A stretch of DNA of 59,113 nt, taken from positions 1 to 59,113 of the forward strand of contig JAHFCR010000015.1 in the NCBI GenBank assembly GCA_023249405.1, given 5' to 3'. Shown piece after piece: positions 41,823 through 50,290 of this stretch. The translations under genes and the position numbers were made by a program. Below the pieces are notes generated by a model that searched no databases, was not told where the DNA came from, and saw only the letters and a program-made list of their open reading frames with translations. How positions within the stretch are numbered: position 1 is the first letter of the stretch; each line of letters begins with the position of its first letter. Origin of the DNA: Peptococcaceae bacterium (GTDB taxonomy: Bacteria; Bacillota; DSM-12270; Thermacetogeniales; Thermacetogeniaceae).

Positions 41823-43070
41823 GTGCGGTTACTCTATCTAGACTGCTTTTCAGGTATCAGCGGCGACATGTGCCTGTCCGCGCTGCTCGATCTGGGGGTT
41901 CCCCTGGATGTTCTGGAACAGGTAGTGGCCCAGCTGGGCGCCGATATTTTGCTAGAAAAGAAAACTGTCATTAAGGGATACTTGCAAGCAACCTACCTGC
42001 AGATCGGAGCGGCTGGGAACCATCCACCCGGCCGAAGCCTGCACGATCTGAGAGGGATCTTGGGTCACAGCAGCCTGCCGGCAGCGCTAAAAGAGCAGGT
42101 TGAAGGCGCCCTGCTACGGCTGGCGGAAGCGGAGGCCCGGGTGCACGGCGTCGACCCAGGGGAGGTGCACTTCCACGAGATCGGTGGCCTAGATACCCTG
42201 CTCGACCTGGCCGGAACTTTTGCCGCTATCTCCTATCTGGGGGTGGAGCAGGTACAAGTCTCCCCGCTGCCTCTGGCCAGAGGCAGCATCAAGACCAGTC
42301 ACGGGCTGCTGCCTCTGCCGGCGCCCGCCACCTTGCACCTGCTCAAGGGTATTCCCACTTATGGCATCCCACTGGAAGCAGAACTGGTCACCCCAACCGG
42401 CGCTGTCTTGGCGGCATCCTTGGCCACTGGCTTCGGACCGCCGCCCCTGGCCTGCTGGGAACAGTTCGGCTACGGCGCAGGCCGTAGCGACCTGCCCGAA
42501 CAGCCCAACGTGCTCAGAGCCTGGCTTGGAGAGACCGCAACGCTGGCCGGAACAGCTTCTGAAGCAGCACTGGCAACCGCCACCGCTACGCCAGGGACAT
42601 CCTTCGACGAAGACCTGGTACTGGTGTTGGAGACACAACTAGACGATCTCAATCCGGAATTGCTGCCCTATCTCCGGACTCAACTGGAACGGGCCGGGGC
42701 TATCGATGTGCTCTTCACTCCTGCAGTGATGAAAAAGGGGAGACCCGGCAACCTCATCACCGTGCTCTCTCCCCGGGAAAAACTGCTCACCCTGGCCACC
42801 ATCCTGTTTCGGGAAAGTTCCGCCCTCGGCCTGCGCTGGTATCCAGCCGGGAGGGTCAAGCTATTCCGGACGGCGGAGGAAGTGGTTACCCCGTACGGGT
42901 CTATCCCGGTTAAGATCGGCTATGCCCGCCGCCCGGATGGCTCCAGGGAGATCCTCAATCTGGCTCCGGAGTACGAGGCCTGTGCCAGTTTGGCCAAGAA
43001 GACCGGATCAAGCCTCAAGGAGATCTACCAGTCCGCACTCGGCACCGCCCAAAATCTATTGCAGCCCTGA
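41823..43070 (+). CDS. larC: LarC, nickel insertion protein
   Basis: A 415-residue protein that inserts nickel into the pincer nucleotide using CTP. The N-terminal domain has YLDCFSGISGDMCLSALLDLG, RVHGVDPGEVHFHEIGGLDT and ELVTPTGAVL; the C-terminal domain has LETQLDDLNPE, DVLFTPAVMKKGRPGNLI and ESSALGLRWYPAGR. In Lactobacillus plantarum larC is split by a frameshift; here it is a single continuous frame. GGAGG lies 6 bases before the GTG start. Target enzymes are the LarA-type racemases and epimerases, presumably encoded elsewhere. Confidence 0.93.
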   Translation: MRLLYLDCFSGISGDMCLSALLDLGVPLDVLEQVVAQLGADILLEKKTVIKGYLQATYLQIGAAGNHPPGRSLHDLRGILGHSSLPAALKEQVEGALLRLAEAEARVHGVDPGEVHFHEIGGLDTLLDLAGTFAAISYLGVEQVQVSPLPLARGSIKTSHGLLPLPAPATLHLLKGIPTYGIPLEAELVTPTGAVLAASLATGFGPPPLACWEQFGYGAGRSDLPEQPNVLRAWLGETATLAGTASEAALATATATPGTSFDEDLVLVLETQLDDLNPELLPYLRTQLERAGAIDVLFTPAVMKKGRPGNLITVLSPREKLLTLATILFRESSALGLRWYPAGRVKLFRTAEEVVTPYGSIPVKIGYARRPDGSREILNLAPEYEACASLAKKTGSSLKEIYQSALGTAQNLLQP

Positions 43071-43153
43071 TCGGCATGGCTGACCAGCAGCATGGCGCCG
43101 TTTTTAAGCGCTTCAGCCACTGCCACCTGACAGACATGCGCCCTTAAGCCTGG

Positions 43154-43411
43154 CTACGTCTGCAGCATCCTGACCAGCTCGTAGATCAGCCTCGCAGTGA
43201 TCCCCCAGACCATACGATGCCCCACCCGGTAGACCCTCGCTAGCACCACCCTGGATTTCTGACAAGGCATCCGCCGGGTATCGGGCAGTATTATCAGATA
43301 TGCTCCGAATCCGAGAATAATTAGTAAATAAACGAAAATCGGGTGCCAAAGCGATGAAAGGCCCGTCAGGAATGGGATAGCCATTGACGTCGGTGGCCGC
43401 CATGAAGTCAT
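43154..43411 (-). pseudogene. Remnant of a Nudix hydrolase (CoA pyrophosphatase-like)
   Basis: A short frame ends with VYRVGHRMVWGITARLIYELVRML, which resembles the conserved C-terminal end of CoA-diphosphatase-type Nudix proteins. The Nudix box itself is missing, and an overlapping frame (43113-43403) carries other protein-like pieces (GYPIPDGPFIALAP), so the gene seems truncated and frameshifted. It lies between larC and the cysteine desulfurase. The assignment rests on a short match and is tentative. Confidence 0.4.
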
Positions 43412-43443
43412 GGCCCTACTTAAGGGGCGATCTCAGAGCGGCC

Positions 43444-44586
43444 TCAGTCCAGGTTACGGGCAAGCTCTTCCATGGCCTTGATAGCCCGCTCAATCTCTTC
43501 GGCAGTATTAAAATAAGAGATCCCGAAGCGCACGACGCCCTGTTTGGTAGTACCGAGAGTACGGTGGGCAAGAGCGGCACAATGGAGGCCTGCCCGCACG
43601 GCGATCTGGTGGATACGGTCAAGTAAGAAGGCCACCTCGCCGGAGTCGTTGCCCCGGATGTTCACAGACAGAACCGGGGCTTGGGGTTGTCGACCCGGAC
43701 CGTATAAAACCAGACCGGGAATAGTCGCAAGGCCAGAGCGCAGTTGCTCCAAAAGCGCAGCCTCATGCTCCCGGATACGGTCGAGCCCCTCTTCAAGCAG
43801 AAACTCCACCCCGGCTCCTAGCCCGGCAATGCCGATAGTGTTCACAGTCCCGCTCTCGAACATCTCCGGCATGATATTAGGCTGTTCCTCGGACTCGGAC
43901 TGGCTGCCGGTGCCGCCGTAACGGAGAGGCACCAGGGAGATCCCCTCCCGGACATAGAGGCCCCCGGTGCCCGATGGCCCATACAGGCCCTTGTGGCCGG
44001 GAAAGGCCAGCAGGTCGATATGCAACGCAGCCACGTCAATAGGAAAGATCCCCGCTGTCTGGGCTGCATCCACCAGCAACACCAAATCATGCCGGCGGGC
44101 AAGAAGGCCGGCTTCGGCAATTGGCATTAATGTGCCGCTGACGTTGGATGCGTGAGTCAGAGCGATCATCCTGGTGTTGGTTTGCAGGGCTTGCTCCAGG
44201 GCAGTAAGATCCAGTTCGCCCCGCTGGTTGCAGGGAACCGCCGTGTACTCCACGCCAGAGGCGCTGAGGGCCTTCAGCGGTCTGATCATGGAGTTGTGTT
44301 CCATACTGCTGGTCAACACGTGGTCGCCAGGTTTCAGAAAACCTTTCAGGGCCAGGTTCAAAGCTTCGGTGCAGTTGAGGGTGAAAACTATCCGTGCTGG
44401 GTCATGGATGGTGAACAGTTCGGCCAGTAACTCCCGGGTATGGTAGACTACGCGCCCCGCCGCCAGAGAGAGCTGGTGGCTGCCCCGCCCGGGGTTGGCG
44501 CCCTTTTCCCTCAGGGTTTCTACTATCGCTTTTTCCACACCGGGCGGCTTGGGCCAGGTGGTAGCAGCATTATCAAGATAGATCAC
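43444..44586 (-). CDS. Cysteine desulfurase-family aminotransferase (class V)
   Basis: A 380-residue PLP enzyme. The N-terminus YLDNAATTWPKP is typical, the PLP lysine is in LAFPGHKGLYGPSGTGG, and the catalytic cysteine is probably that of RAGLHCAALAHRTLGT. The subgroup, SufS-like but shorter, is common in Clostridia, often near selenium or molybdoenzyme genes, and releases sulfur or selenium from (seleno)cysteine. The start overlaps the end of parB by 14 bases, so it is probably co-transcribed with parAB. A role in supplying selenium to SelD is possible but not shown by the sequence. Confidence 0.88.
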   Translation of the reverse strand: MIYLDNAATTWPKPPGVEKAIVETLREKGANPGRGSHQLSLAAGRVVYHTRELLAELFTIHDPARIVFTLNCTEALNLALKGFLKPGDHVLTSSMEHNSMIRPLKALSASGVEYTAVPCNQRGELDLTALEQALQTNTRMIALTHASNVSGTLMPIAEAGLLARRHDLVLLVDAAQTAGIFPIDVAALHIDLLAFPGHKGLYGPSGTGGLYVREGISLVPLRYGGTGSQSESEEQPNIMPEMFESGTVNTIGIAGLGAGVEFLLEEGLDRIREHEAALLEQLRSGLATIPGLVLYGPGRQPQAPVLSVNIRGNDSGEVAFLLDRIHQIAVRAGLHCAALAHRTLGTTKQGVVRFGISYFNTAEEIERAIKAMEELARNLD

Positions 44587-45436
44587 TGAAGAACCACTCC
44601 AGTAAACGATTCAGTTCGTCCTTGCTGTAATAGTCGATCTCGATCCGGCCGCCCCGGCGGCCGGTGCTAATCTTCACTTTAGTGCCCAGGATCTGACGCA
44701 ACCGTTCCTCCAGGGAGTCTAACTCCACGTCCCGGCTCTTCTTAGCGGCAGCCAACGCTACTCGTGGTTTTGTTGCCTGCTGGATGCGCTGGGCTTCCGT
44801 CTCGGTCTCCCGGACCGAAAGTTTTCGTGCCACGATCTGCTGAGCGAGGCTGTTCTGTCTGGCCGGGCTCTCCAGCCCGAGCAGGACTTTAGCGTGGCCG
44901 GCGCTGAGCAGACCCCGGTTCAGAAGATCCAGAATCTCTCCGGACAACTGCAGAAGCCGAAGCGAATTAGCGACGAATGAGCGGCTCTTGCCTACCCGGT
45001 GGGCGATCTCCTCCTGGGTAAGTTGAAACTCCTCGGCCAGACGTTTATATGCATTAGCCTCTTCCAGCGGGTTCAGGTCCTCCCGCTGCAGGTTCTCCAC
45101 CAGCATCATCTCGCTGGATGTCAGATCATCCACGTCCCGGACCAGCGCCGGAATCATCTCCAGACCGGCTCGTTGGCTGGCCCGCCAACGGCGCTCTCCG
45201 ATGATCAACTGATACCGCTCTCCTGCCAGGGGGCGTACCACCACCGGCTGCATTACCCCGTGCTCGACTATGGATGCGGTCAGTTCAGCCAGAGCATCCT
45301 CGTCAAACTCCTGTCTCGCCTGAAAGGGAGCAGGTTCGATCTGCCCTACCGGAATCTCGACGATCTTTCCCTCAGCAGGGGTTTCATCCTCGGGAATCAG
45401 TGCCCGCAGGCCCCGTCCCAATCCCTTATTCTTCAT
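44573..45436 (-). CDS. parB: Chromosome-partitioning protein ParB (Spo0J)
   Basis: A 287-residue CTP-dependent DNA clamp that loads at parS and recruits SMC. Family blocks are NKGLGRGLRALIP, QPVVVRPLAGERYQLIIGERRWRA (the CTP-binding GERRxRA box), ENLQREDLNPLEEA and a helix-turn-helix (LTQEEIAHRVGKSRSFVANSLRLL). The C-terminal dimerisation segment ends GGRIEIDYYSKDELNRLLEWF. It overlaps parA by 11 bases. A strong parS site lies just upstream of parA. Confidence 0.96.
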   Translation of the reverse strand: MKNKGLGRGLRALIPEDETPAEGKIVEIPVGQIEPAPFQARQEFDEDALAELTASIVEHGVMQPVVVRPLAGERYQLIIGERRWRASQRAGLEMIPALVRDVDDLTSSEMMLVENLQREDLNPLEEANAYKRLAEEFQLTQEEIAHRVGKSRSFVANSLRLLQLSGEILDLLNRGLLSAGHAKVLLGLESPARQNSLAQQIVARKLSVRETETEAQRIQQATKPRVALAAAKKSRDVELDSLEERLRQILGTKVKISTGRRGGRIEIDYYSKDELNRLLEWFFSDLS

Positions 45437-46187
45437 GTTCGATCACTTCCTGTGCTAATTCCTGATAGAGTAGCGCCCCTCGCGACTTGGCGTCATAATA
45501 AAGGGCTGGTTTGCCATGGCTGGGGGCCTCGCTGAGGCGTACGTTGCGAGGCACAATAGTGTGAAAAACCTTGTTGCCGAAGTAGTTCTTGACCTCGTCC
45601 ACCACCTGGATCGCCAGATTGGTACGAGCATCAAACATGGTCAGGAGCACTCCCTCCAACTCCAACGGAGGATTGAGGCGCTCCTGAACAAGCTTGATTG
45701 TATGAAGCAACTGCCCCAGGCCCTCCAGGGCATAATACTCGCATTGCATGGGGATCAACACCCGGTCCGCCGCTGTCAGGGCGTTTAAGGTGAGCAAGCC
45801 GAGAGATGGCGGACAGTCGATCAGGATATAATCATAGCGCTGGCGAAGCAACAACAGAGCCAGTCGAAGCAGTTTTTCGCGGTTTTCCATGTTAACCAGT
45901 TCGATCTCCGCGCCTGCCAGGTTGATAGTAGCCGGGAGCAGGTCGAGGCCAGCCACTTGCGTGACAACCAGGGCGTCCTCTCCCCTAGCCTCTCCCAGAA
46001 GCACATTATAAATGCATTTATCGAGCTTGGCCCGTTCAATGCCCAGTCCGCTGGTGGCATTCCCCTGTGGGTCGATGTCTACCAGAAGCACCTTCTTGCC
46101 CGCCACCGCCAGTGACGCCCCCAGGTTGACAGCAGTGGTCGTTTTGGCCACGCCACCCTTCTGGTTAGCAATTGCTATAATCCGCAT
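45426..46187 (-). CDS. parA: Chromosome-partitioning ATPase ParA (Soj)
   Basis: A 253-residue deviant-Walker ATPase that forms gradients on the nucleoid and regulates DnaA. The P-loop reads QKGGVAKTTTAVNLG; the usual glycine before the catalytic Lys is Ala, and both signature lysines are kept. Other blocks are LLVDIDPQGNATSGLG and DYILIDCPPSLGLLTLNAL. The frame extends to 46274 across parS, but Soj proteins begin at MRIIAIANQKGG, so 46187 is chosen even though its ribosome site (AGGA) is close and weak. Confidence 0.94.
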   Translation of the reverse strand: MRIIAIANQKGGVAKTTTAVNLGASLAVAGKKVLLVDIDPQGNATSGLGIERAKLDKCIYNVLLGEARGEDALVVTQVAGLDLLPATINLAGAEIELVNMENREKLLRLALLLLRQRYDYILIDCPPSLGLLTLNALTAADRVLIPMQCEYYALEGLGQLLHTIKLVQERLNPPLELEGVLLTMFDARTNLAIQVVDEVKNYFGNKVFHTIVPRNVRLSEAPSHGKPALYYDAKSRGALLYQELAQEVIEHEE

Positions 46188-46221
46188 ATCCTGCCGTACC
46201 TGCCTTGTACCAACTTGTTCG

Positions 46222-46249
46222 GGCAAATGTTCCACGTGGAACATTTGCC
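46222..46249. other. parS site within a 28-bp perfect palindrome
   Basis: TGTTCCACGTGGAACA (46228-46243) fits the ParB-binding consensus TGTTNCACGTGNAACA. The flanks GGCAAA and TTTGCC extend it to a perfect 28-bp palindrome. It lies 35 bases upstream of the parA start, so ParB bound here may also repress parAB. The rest of the gap (46250-46452) is AT-rich with no gene. Confidence 0.92.
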
Positions 46250-46452
46250 TCTTGCCTTTTAATCTATTCCACAATAAGTTTTATCCTCCTGCTCCTGGCA
46301 GTGAAGCAAATGCTTTCTTCACATTTTATTTTACTTTTTTCGTACTCCCCAACAAGCAATAGCTATACTTCTCTTTCTTAATATACTCCTATTCTCTTCT
46401 TTATTACCTTCTTACTTTAAGTATATTTCTATTTTAGCCGCATGCCTCTGAT

Positions 46453-47079
46453 TCATCGAAGGCTCTCCGTAAGATGATGCCACAACCTGCTGGAGCAGAC
46501 ATCAAGCAGCATTACCGCCCGATAATCCAATACGCCTGCAAAGGGTGGCAATCTCTTTGGCCTTTCATCCTCATTCCCGATTCCCAACATGTTTGCCAGT
46601 TCATCCTCCCCGGTATTGACGACCTGCGCTCTTAGCTCTGTAGCTCTCCACGAAAGAGGAGCGCAGATATAGGTACGGCAAACCAACGGCCGGCTTTCGT
46701 AGACGCCACATAATCCACGTCCGCGGTCCCAGAGGGCACAGGTTTCGTATGCATCTAGTTTCAGGGCAATGTCCAAACATCTGTTCTGGCGTTCAATCGA
46801 CCCATAGGTCTCCACCCAGCTATCCAATGGCAGCCCCGTCCCCAAGCCGCCCATTTTTAGTCGATAGACATCTATCACTGTTAGGGGGAGACGTCCTCCG
46901 CAGCAAATGCTGCATCCGATACAATTCGCACTGTACCTGCGGAGGGCGTCCTTCTCCATTAACACTTGCTCTGATACCCGTTCGTAATCTGCCACTGTTG
47001 CCTCTTTGTCAAGCAGTTCCAGGTCATAACAACCCGCATCCTCGTCCCACCAGAATCGCACTTTATTTATTAACGGCAT
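46453..47079 (-). CDS. YkgJ-family cysteine-cluster protein
   Basis: A 208-residue protein with the cluster signature of YkgJ proteins: CIGCSICCGG near residue 55, then CALWD, GLCGVYESRPLVC and a further Cys in RTYICAP. The cysteines likely bind zinc or an iron-sulfur cluster. Members are often found near origin or rRNA-modification genes; their role is unknown. The ATG at 47079 with GAGG about 9 bases upstream is preferred; TTG/ATG starts at 47088 and 47085 are also possible. It overlaps the end of noc and sits between noc and parA, an unusual insertion in this block. Confidence 0.85.
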   Translation of the reverse strand: MPLINKVRFWWDEDAGCYDLELLDKEATVADYERVSEQVLMEKDALRRYSANCIGCSICCGGRLPLTVIDVYRLKMGGLGTGLPLDSWVETYGSIERQNRCLDIALKLDAYETCALWDRGRGLCGVYESRPLVCRTYICAPLSWRATELRAQVVNTGEDELANMLGIGNEDERPKRLPPFAGVLDYRAVMLLDVCSSRLWHHLTESLR

Positions 47080-47887
47080 TGGCATCAACCTCGATCTCTA
47101 CCCGCAACCTGTTTCCATCTCGCTGCTGCTGAAATTGCACTTCCATTCCGGCCGCCCGCAGTGTCTCCACGCCTCTCTCCAGAGAGTTCAAAAACAACCG
47201 CAGATCCTTGATCAGCGGTTTCATCCTTTTCCGACTCATATTTATTTCCCGGGAAATAATACGCGCCTTTTCGCGTCTCAGAAACCGTTCCCACTCTTTG
47301 ACGCTCATTTCCTGGCCAGAAGCCTCATCCAGCGCTTCCAGGCGCAATTGGTGCTCTTTTACCTCCAGCAGTGCACGAGCGTGACGCTCAGTCATACCGT
47401 TTTCATAGATCCGCTTGCGTACGTCTTCCTCCAGCCCCAGTAGGCGTAATTTATTTGCAATGGTGCTCTGCCCAAGGCCTACCCGCTGCGCTACCTGGTT
47501 CTGCGTTAAATCATAGTCCCTGATCAGTTTGGCGTAAGCTTCCGCTTCCTCGAAAAAATGCAGACTGCGGCGCTGCAAGTTTTCAATCAGGGCGGCCTCC
47601 GCCGCCTCAGCGTCACTCAATTTGCGCACCACTGCCGGAATCTGCTCAATGCCTGCCCGGGCACAGGCACGCAGTCTCCTTTCACCAGCGATCAACTCGT
47701 AGATCAACCCCTGCGGTCGCACCAGAACCGGCTGCAGCAGTCCAACCTGCTGGATCGAAGCCACCAGTTCATCCAGATCCTCATCCTTAATGGCAAACCG
47801 CGGCTGGAATCTTCCCGGCCTGATACTACTTACCGGTATCTCTATAATCTGCTGGGTGTCATCGCTTTCCTTGCCATGCTTCCACAC
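47063..47887 (-). CDS. noc: Nucleoid occlusion protein Noc
   Basis: A 274-residue ParB-fold protein that blocks division over the nucleoid. CTP-binding box: LIAGERRLRACARAG. ENLQRRSLHFFEEAEAY and LTQNQVAQRVGLGQSTIANKLRLL (helix-turn-helix) follow. It is placed between rsmG and parA as in Bacillus, which supports Noc rather than a second ParB. The GTG at 47887 has AGGAG 8 bases upstream; a longer frame from GTG 47920 has only weak GAAGA. The coding sequence contains a perfect Noc-type binding palindrome (47242-47259). Confidence 0.9.
   Translation of the reverse strand: MWKHGKESDDTQQIIEIPVSSIRPGRFQPRFAIKDEDLDELVASIQQVGLLQPVLVRPQGLIYELIAGERRLRACARAGIEQIPAVVRKLSDAEAAEAALIENLQRRSLHFFEEAEAYAKLIRDYDLTQNQVAQRVGLGQSTIANKLRLLGLEEDVRKRIYENGMTERHARALLEVKEHQLRLEALDEASGQEMSVKEWERFLRREKARIISREINMSRKRMKPLIKDLRLFLNSLERGVETLRAAGMEVQFQQQRDGNRLRVEIEVDANAVNK
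47242..47259. other. Noc-binding-type palindrome inside noc
   Basis: TTATTTCCCGGGAAATAA is an 18-bp perfect palindrome containing ATTTCCCGGGAAAT, the Noc-binding sequence described for Bacillus subtilis. It encodes part of ARIISREIN in Noc itself. Binding in this organism is inferred from the match. Confidence 0.75.
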
Positions 47888-47932
47888 CGTCAACACTCCT
47901 GAGCATCCATTTTTATCCACTCTTCGACGCCG

Positions 47933-48679
47933 TTAACCATTCTCCTGCAAGTCCCTCCGCGCCAGCAATGGTCTCTTGGCCGGGACGCCGGTCCTTCTCG
48001 GATAACGCTCAGGTGTGTACGCCACCTTTTTTATGCAGACCACGTTTCGGCCCTGCTCCCCGGTGAATCGATAGGGTATTACTCGCTCCACAGCACCCCC
48101 TAACTGCTGCAGGGCATACTCAGCGTCGGATATCTCCGTCCAAACATCATTGCCTTTAAGGGCAACAAAGTATCCGCCCAGAGTCACGAACGGGAGGGCC
48201 AGTTCCACCAGCACCGCCAGAGAGGCTACCGCCCGGGCTACTGCGCAGTCAAAAGCCTCTCTGTAGGCCACGTCCCGGGCCATGCTCTCTGATCGCCCCG
48301 TCAGCACCGTACAACTTTTCAGGCCCAATCTTCGCACTGCCTCCGCCAAAAACAGGCTGCGCTTCTGCTGCGATTCCAACAGGAAAACTTTTAATCCGGG
48401 CCAGCAGATCTGCAGGGGGATGCCGGGAAACCCGGCTCCGCTGCCAACGTCCAACAGGCGCCCCCCGCTCCTCAGCTCTATGGCAGCACTGCACCAGAGC
48501 GAGTCCAACAAGTGAGCCCGCATCAATTCTTCTCTGCTGTTCACCCGTACCAGGTTAATCCTTTGGTTCCAGTCCAGCAGCAGGTCAGCGTAATCCGCCA
48601 ACCGTTGTTGTCGCTCACAGTCGATCTCAACGCCCAGCTCCCTGGCTCCCGTTACCAACTCCTGCAGCGACTCGTCCAT
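47933..48679 (-). CDS. rsmG: 16S rRNA (guanine527-N7)-methyltransferase RsmG
   Basis: A 248-residue SAM-dependent enzyme that methylates G527 of 16S rRNA. Motif I is LLDVGSGAGFPGIPLQ; NLVRVNSREELMRAHLLDSL precedes it and AVARAVASLAVLVELALPFV follows, all typical. Length is normal. It follows mnmE by 84 bases without the mnmG gene normally found between them. Confidence 0.95.
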   Translation of the reverse strand: MDESLQELVTGARELGVEIDCERQQRLADYADLLLDWNQRINLVRVNSREELMRAHLLDSLWCSAAIELRSGGRLLDVGSGAGFPGIPLQICWPGLKVFLLESQQKRSLFLAEAVRRLGLKSCTVLTGRSESMARDVAYREAFDCAVARAVASLAVLVELALPFVTLGGYFVALKGNDVWTEISDAEYALQQLGGAVERVIPYRFTGEQGRNVVCIKKVAYTPERYPRRTGVPAKRPLLARRDLQENG

Positions 48680-48763
48680 CTGCTCTACCGCCTTATTCGC
48701 TTCTTATTATCAGTTGCAGCCCACAAACGTATCGACGATTATTATCTTTCTAACGAGCGGTCT

Positions 48764-50155
48764 CTACTTTCCGATACAAAACTCTTTGAATATAGCATCG
48801 ACAATCTCTTCGGGCACCGCTTCTCCCAAGATCTCCCCCAGGGCCGCCCAAGCATCCCAGAGGTCAACGGCCATGCAGTCCATTGTAGCCCCATTTTTCA
48901 AGGCCTCCGCAGCGTCGTTCAGGGCATGCCTCACCCGCTGCAGGGCATTCTGGTGCCGCGCCCTGGTGATCATCGCTGGCGCTGCCGCAGTAATTCCGGC
49001 TCCCACCAGATCTACCACTGCCTGTTCCAGCTCGCTTTTGCCCTCGCCCAGCTTGGCCGAGATCTCCAGCACCGGATGGTCTGGCGCCAATATAGTCAAC
49101 TGTTCCTTGCTCAGCATTCGCGGTTTCAGATCAATCTTATTGAGCAATAACAGGCTGTCCTGCTCAGCGATCAAGTTTATAACAGCCTGGTCCTCCGGCT
49201 CTATAGGTCTACCTGCATCAAACACGGCCAACACCAGGTCCGCCTGTGCTGCTGCTGTTTTTGCACGGTCGATCCCCAGAGATTCTACTACCCCGGTATG
49301 CTTTCTTATTCCGGCGGTGTCAATCAATCGTAGAGGAATACCCCGTATGCTGACCGCATCCTCGATCAGGTCGCGTGTGGTGCCCGGGATTTCTGTCACC
49401 AGCGCCCGCTCGGTCCCCAGTAGGCTATTAAGCAAGGTAGATTTGCCGGTATTGGGCTTGCCCAACAACACCACCGCCAGTCCCTCGCGGCAGATCCGCC
49501 CGTATTTTGCTGTCTGCAGCAACTCATCCACGCTTGAGAGCAACGCCTGCAACGCTTGCCCAAGGGATTGTCCATCCTGATCGGAGATCTCCTCGGGAAA
49601 ATCAATGCCGGCTTCTACCTCCGCCATCAACATTCTTAGCCGCTCGCGTAATTCTCCCACCGTTAATGACAGGCTGCCATCAAGCTGCCTGAGAGCATGG
49701 TCTATGCTCTCATCGCTACGAGCCCGGATCAGGTCTATCACCGCCTCCGCCTGGGCCAGATCCAGCCTGCCATTGAGCCAGGCCCGCCGCGTAAACTCAC
49801 CTGGCTCAGCCATTCTTGCTCCAGCCTGGAGCGTTCGCTCCAGGATTCTGTTCATCGCCACCAGGCCACCATGACAGTGAATCTCCACCACATCTTGCCG
49901 GGTGTAACTGTGCGGACCTCTCATCACCACCACTAGAGCCTCATCCAAAGGCTCACCGCTAGCGCTGCAGATATACCCGAGGTTCATTACCCGTTCCGGC
50001 GCCTGTGTCAGTTTCAGATCCTTAAGTTTCGGATGGAACAGCCCCTCCGCCAACTCTACCGACCCGCTGCCGCTGAGCCGAATGATACCGATGGCGGCAT
50101 TCCCCAAGGTAGTACCCGGTGCCGCAACGATATCTTCATCCGATAAAATGGCCAT
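48764..50155 (-). CDS. mnmE: tRNA modification GTPase MnmE
   Basis: A 463-residue GTPase that works with MnmG on wobble uridine (cmnm5U34). The N-terminal folate-binding domain starts IVAAPGTTLGNAAIGIIRLSG. The G domain has GKPNTGKSTLLNSLLG, EIPGTTRDLIE, DTAGIRKH and NKID. The C-terminus ends with the hallmark FCIGK. The visible features are complete. Its partner mnmG is not encoded next to it. Confidence 0.96.
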   Translation of the reverse strand: MAILSDEDIVAAPGTTLGNAAIGIIRLSGSGSVELAEGLFHPKLKDLKLTQAPERVMNLGYICSASGEPLDEALVVVMRGPHSYTRQDVVEIHCHGGLVAMNRILERTLQAGARMAEPGEFTRRAWLNGRLDLAQAEAVIDLIRARSDESIDHALRQLDGSLSLTVGELRERLRMLMAEVEAGIDFPEEISDQDGQSLGQALQALLSSVDELLQTAKYGRICREGLAVVLLGKPNTGKSTLLNSLLGTERALVTEIPGTTRDLIEDAVSIRGIPLRLIDTAGIRKHTGVVESLGIDRAKTAAAQADLVLAVFDAGRPIEPEDQAVINLIAEQDSLLLLNKIDLKPRMLSKEQLTILAPDHPVLEISAKLGEGKSELEQAVVDLVGAGITAAAPAMITRARHQNALQRVRHALNDAAEALKNGATMDCMAVDLWDAWAALGEILGEAVPEEIVDAIFKEFCIGK

Positions 50156-50209
50156 CTCTCAGCCTCCGACTGGCTACAAACTGCCGTTTATGACTCGCTT
50201 AACTATTTT

Positions 50210-50242
50210 AAGGGGGGACTCCATCCAGCGAAGTCCCCCCTT
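50210..50242. terminator. Strong hairpin between jag and mnmE
   Basis: AAGGGGGGACT pairs perfectly with AGTCCCCCCTT across an 11-base loop. The minus-strand side lacks a T run, so it may be an attenuator or message-stabilising hairpin rather than a full terminator. Confidence 0.5.
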
Positions 50243-50290
50243 CTCTATCTTTCTGTTATCGCTTTCTTTATAAGAGTTTCTTCGCTACTT

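Noticed and set aside
46188-46274. N-terminal extension of parA across parS
   Set aside because: Soj proteins begin at the MRIIAIANQKGG region, and the extension would translate the parS palindrome with no well-placed ribosome site.
47063-47887. Calling the noc gene a second parB
   Set aside because: It shares the ParB fold, but its location between rsmG and parA and the Noc-type palindrome in its sequence favour Noc.
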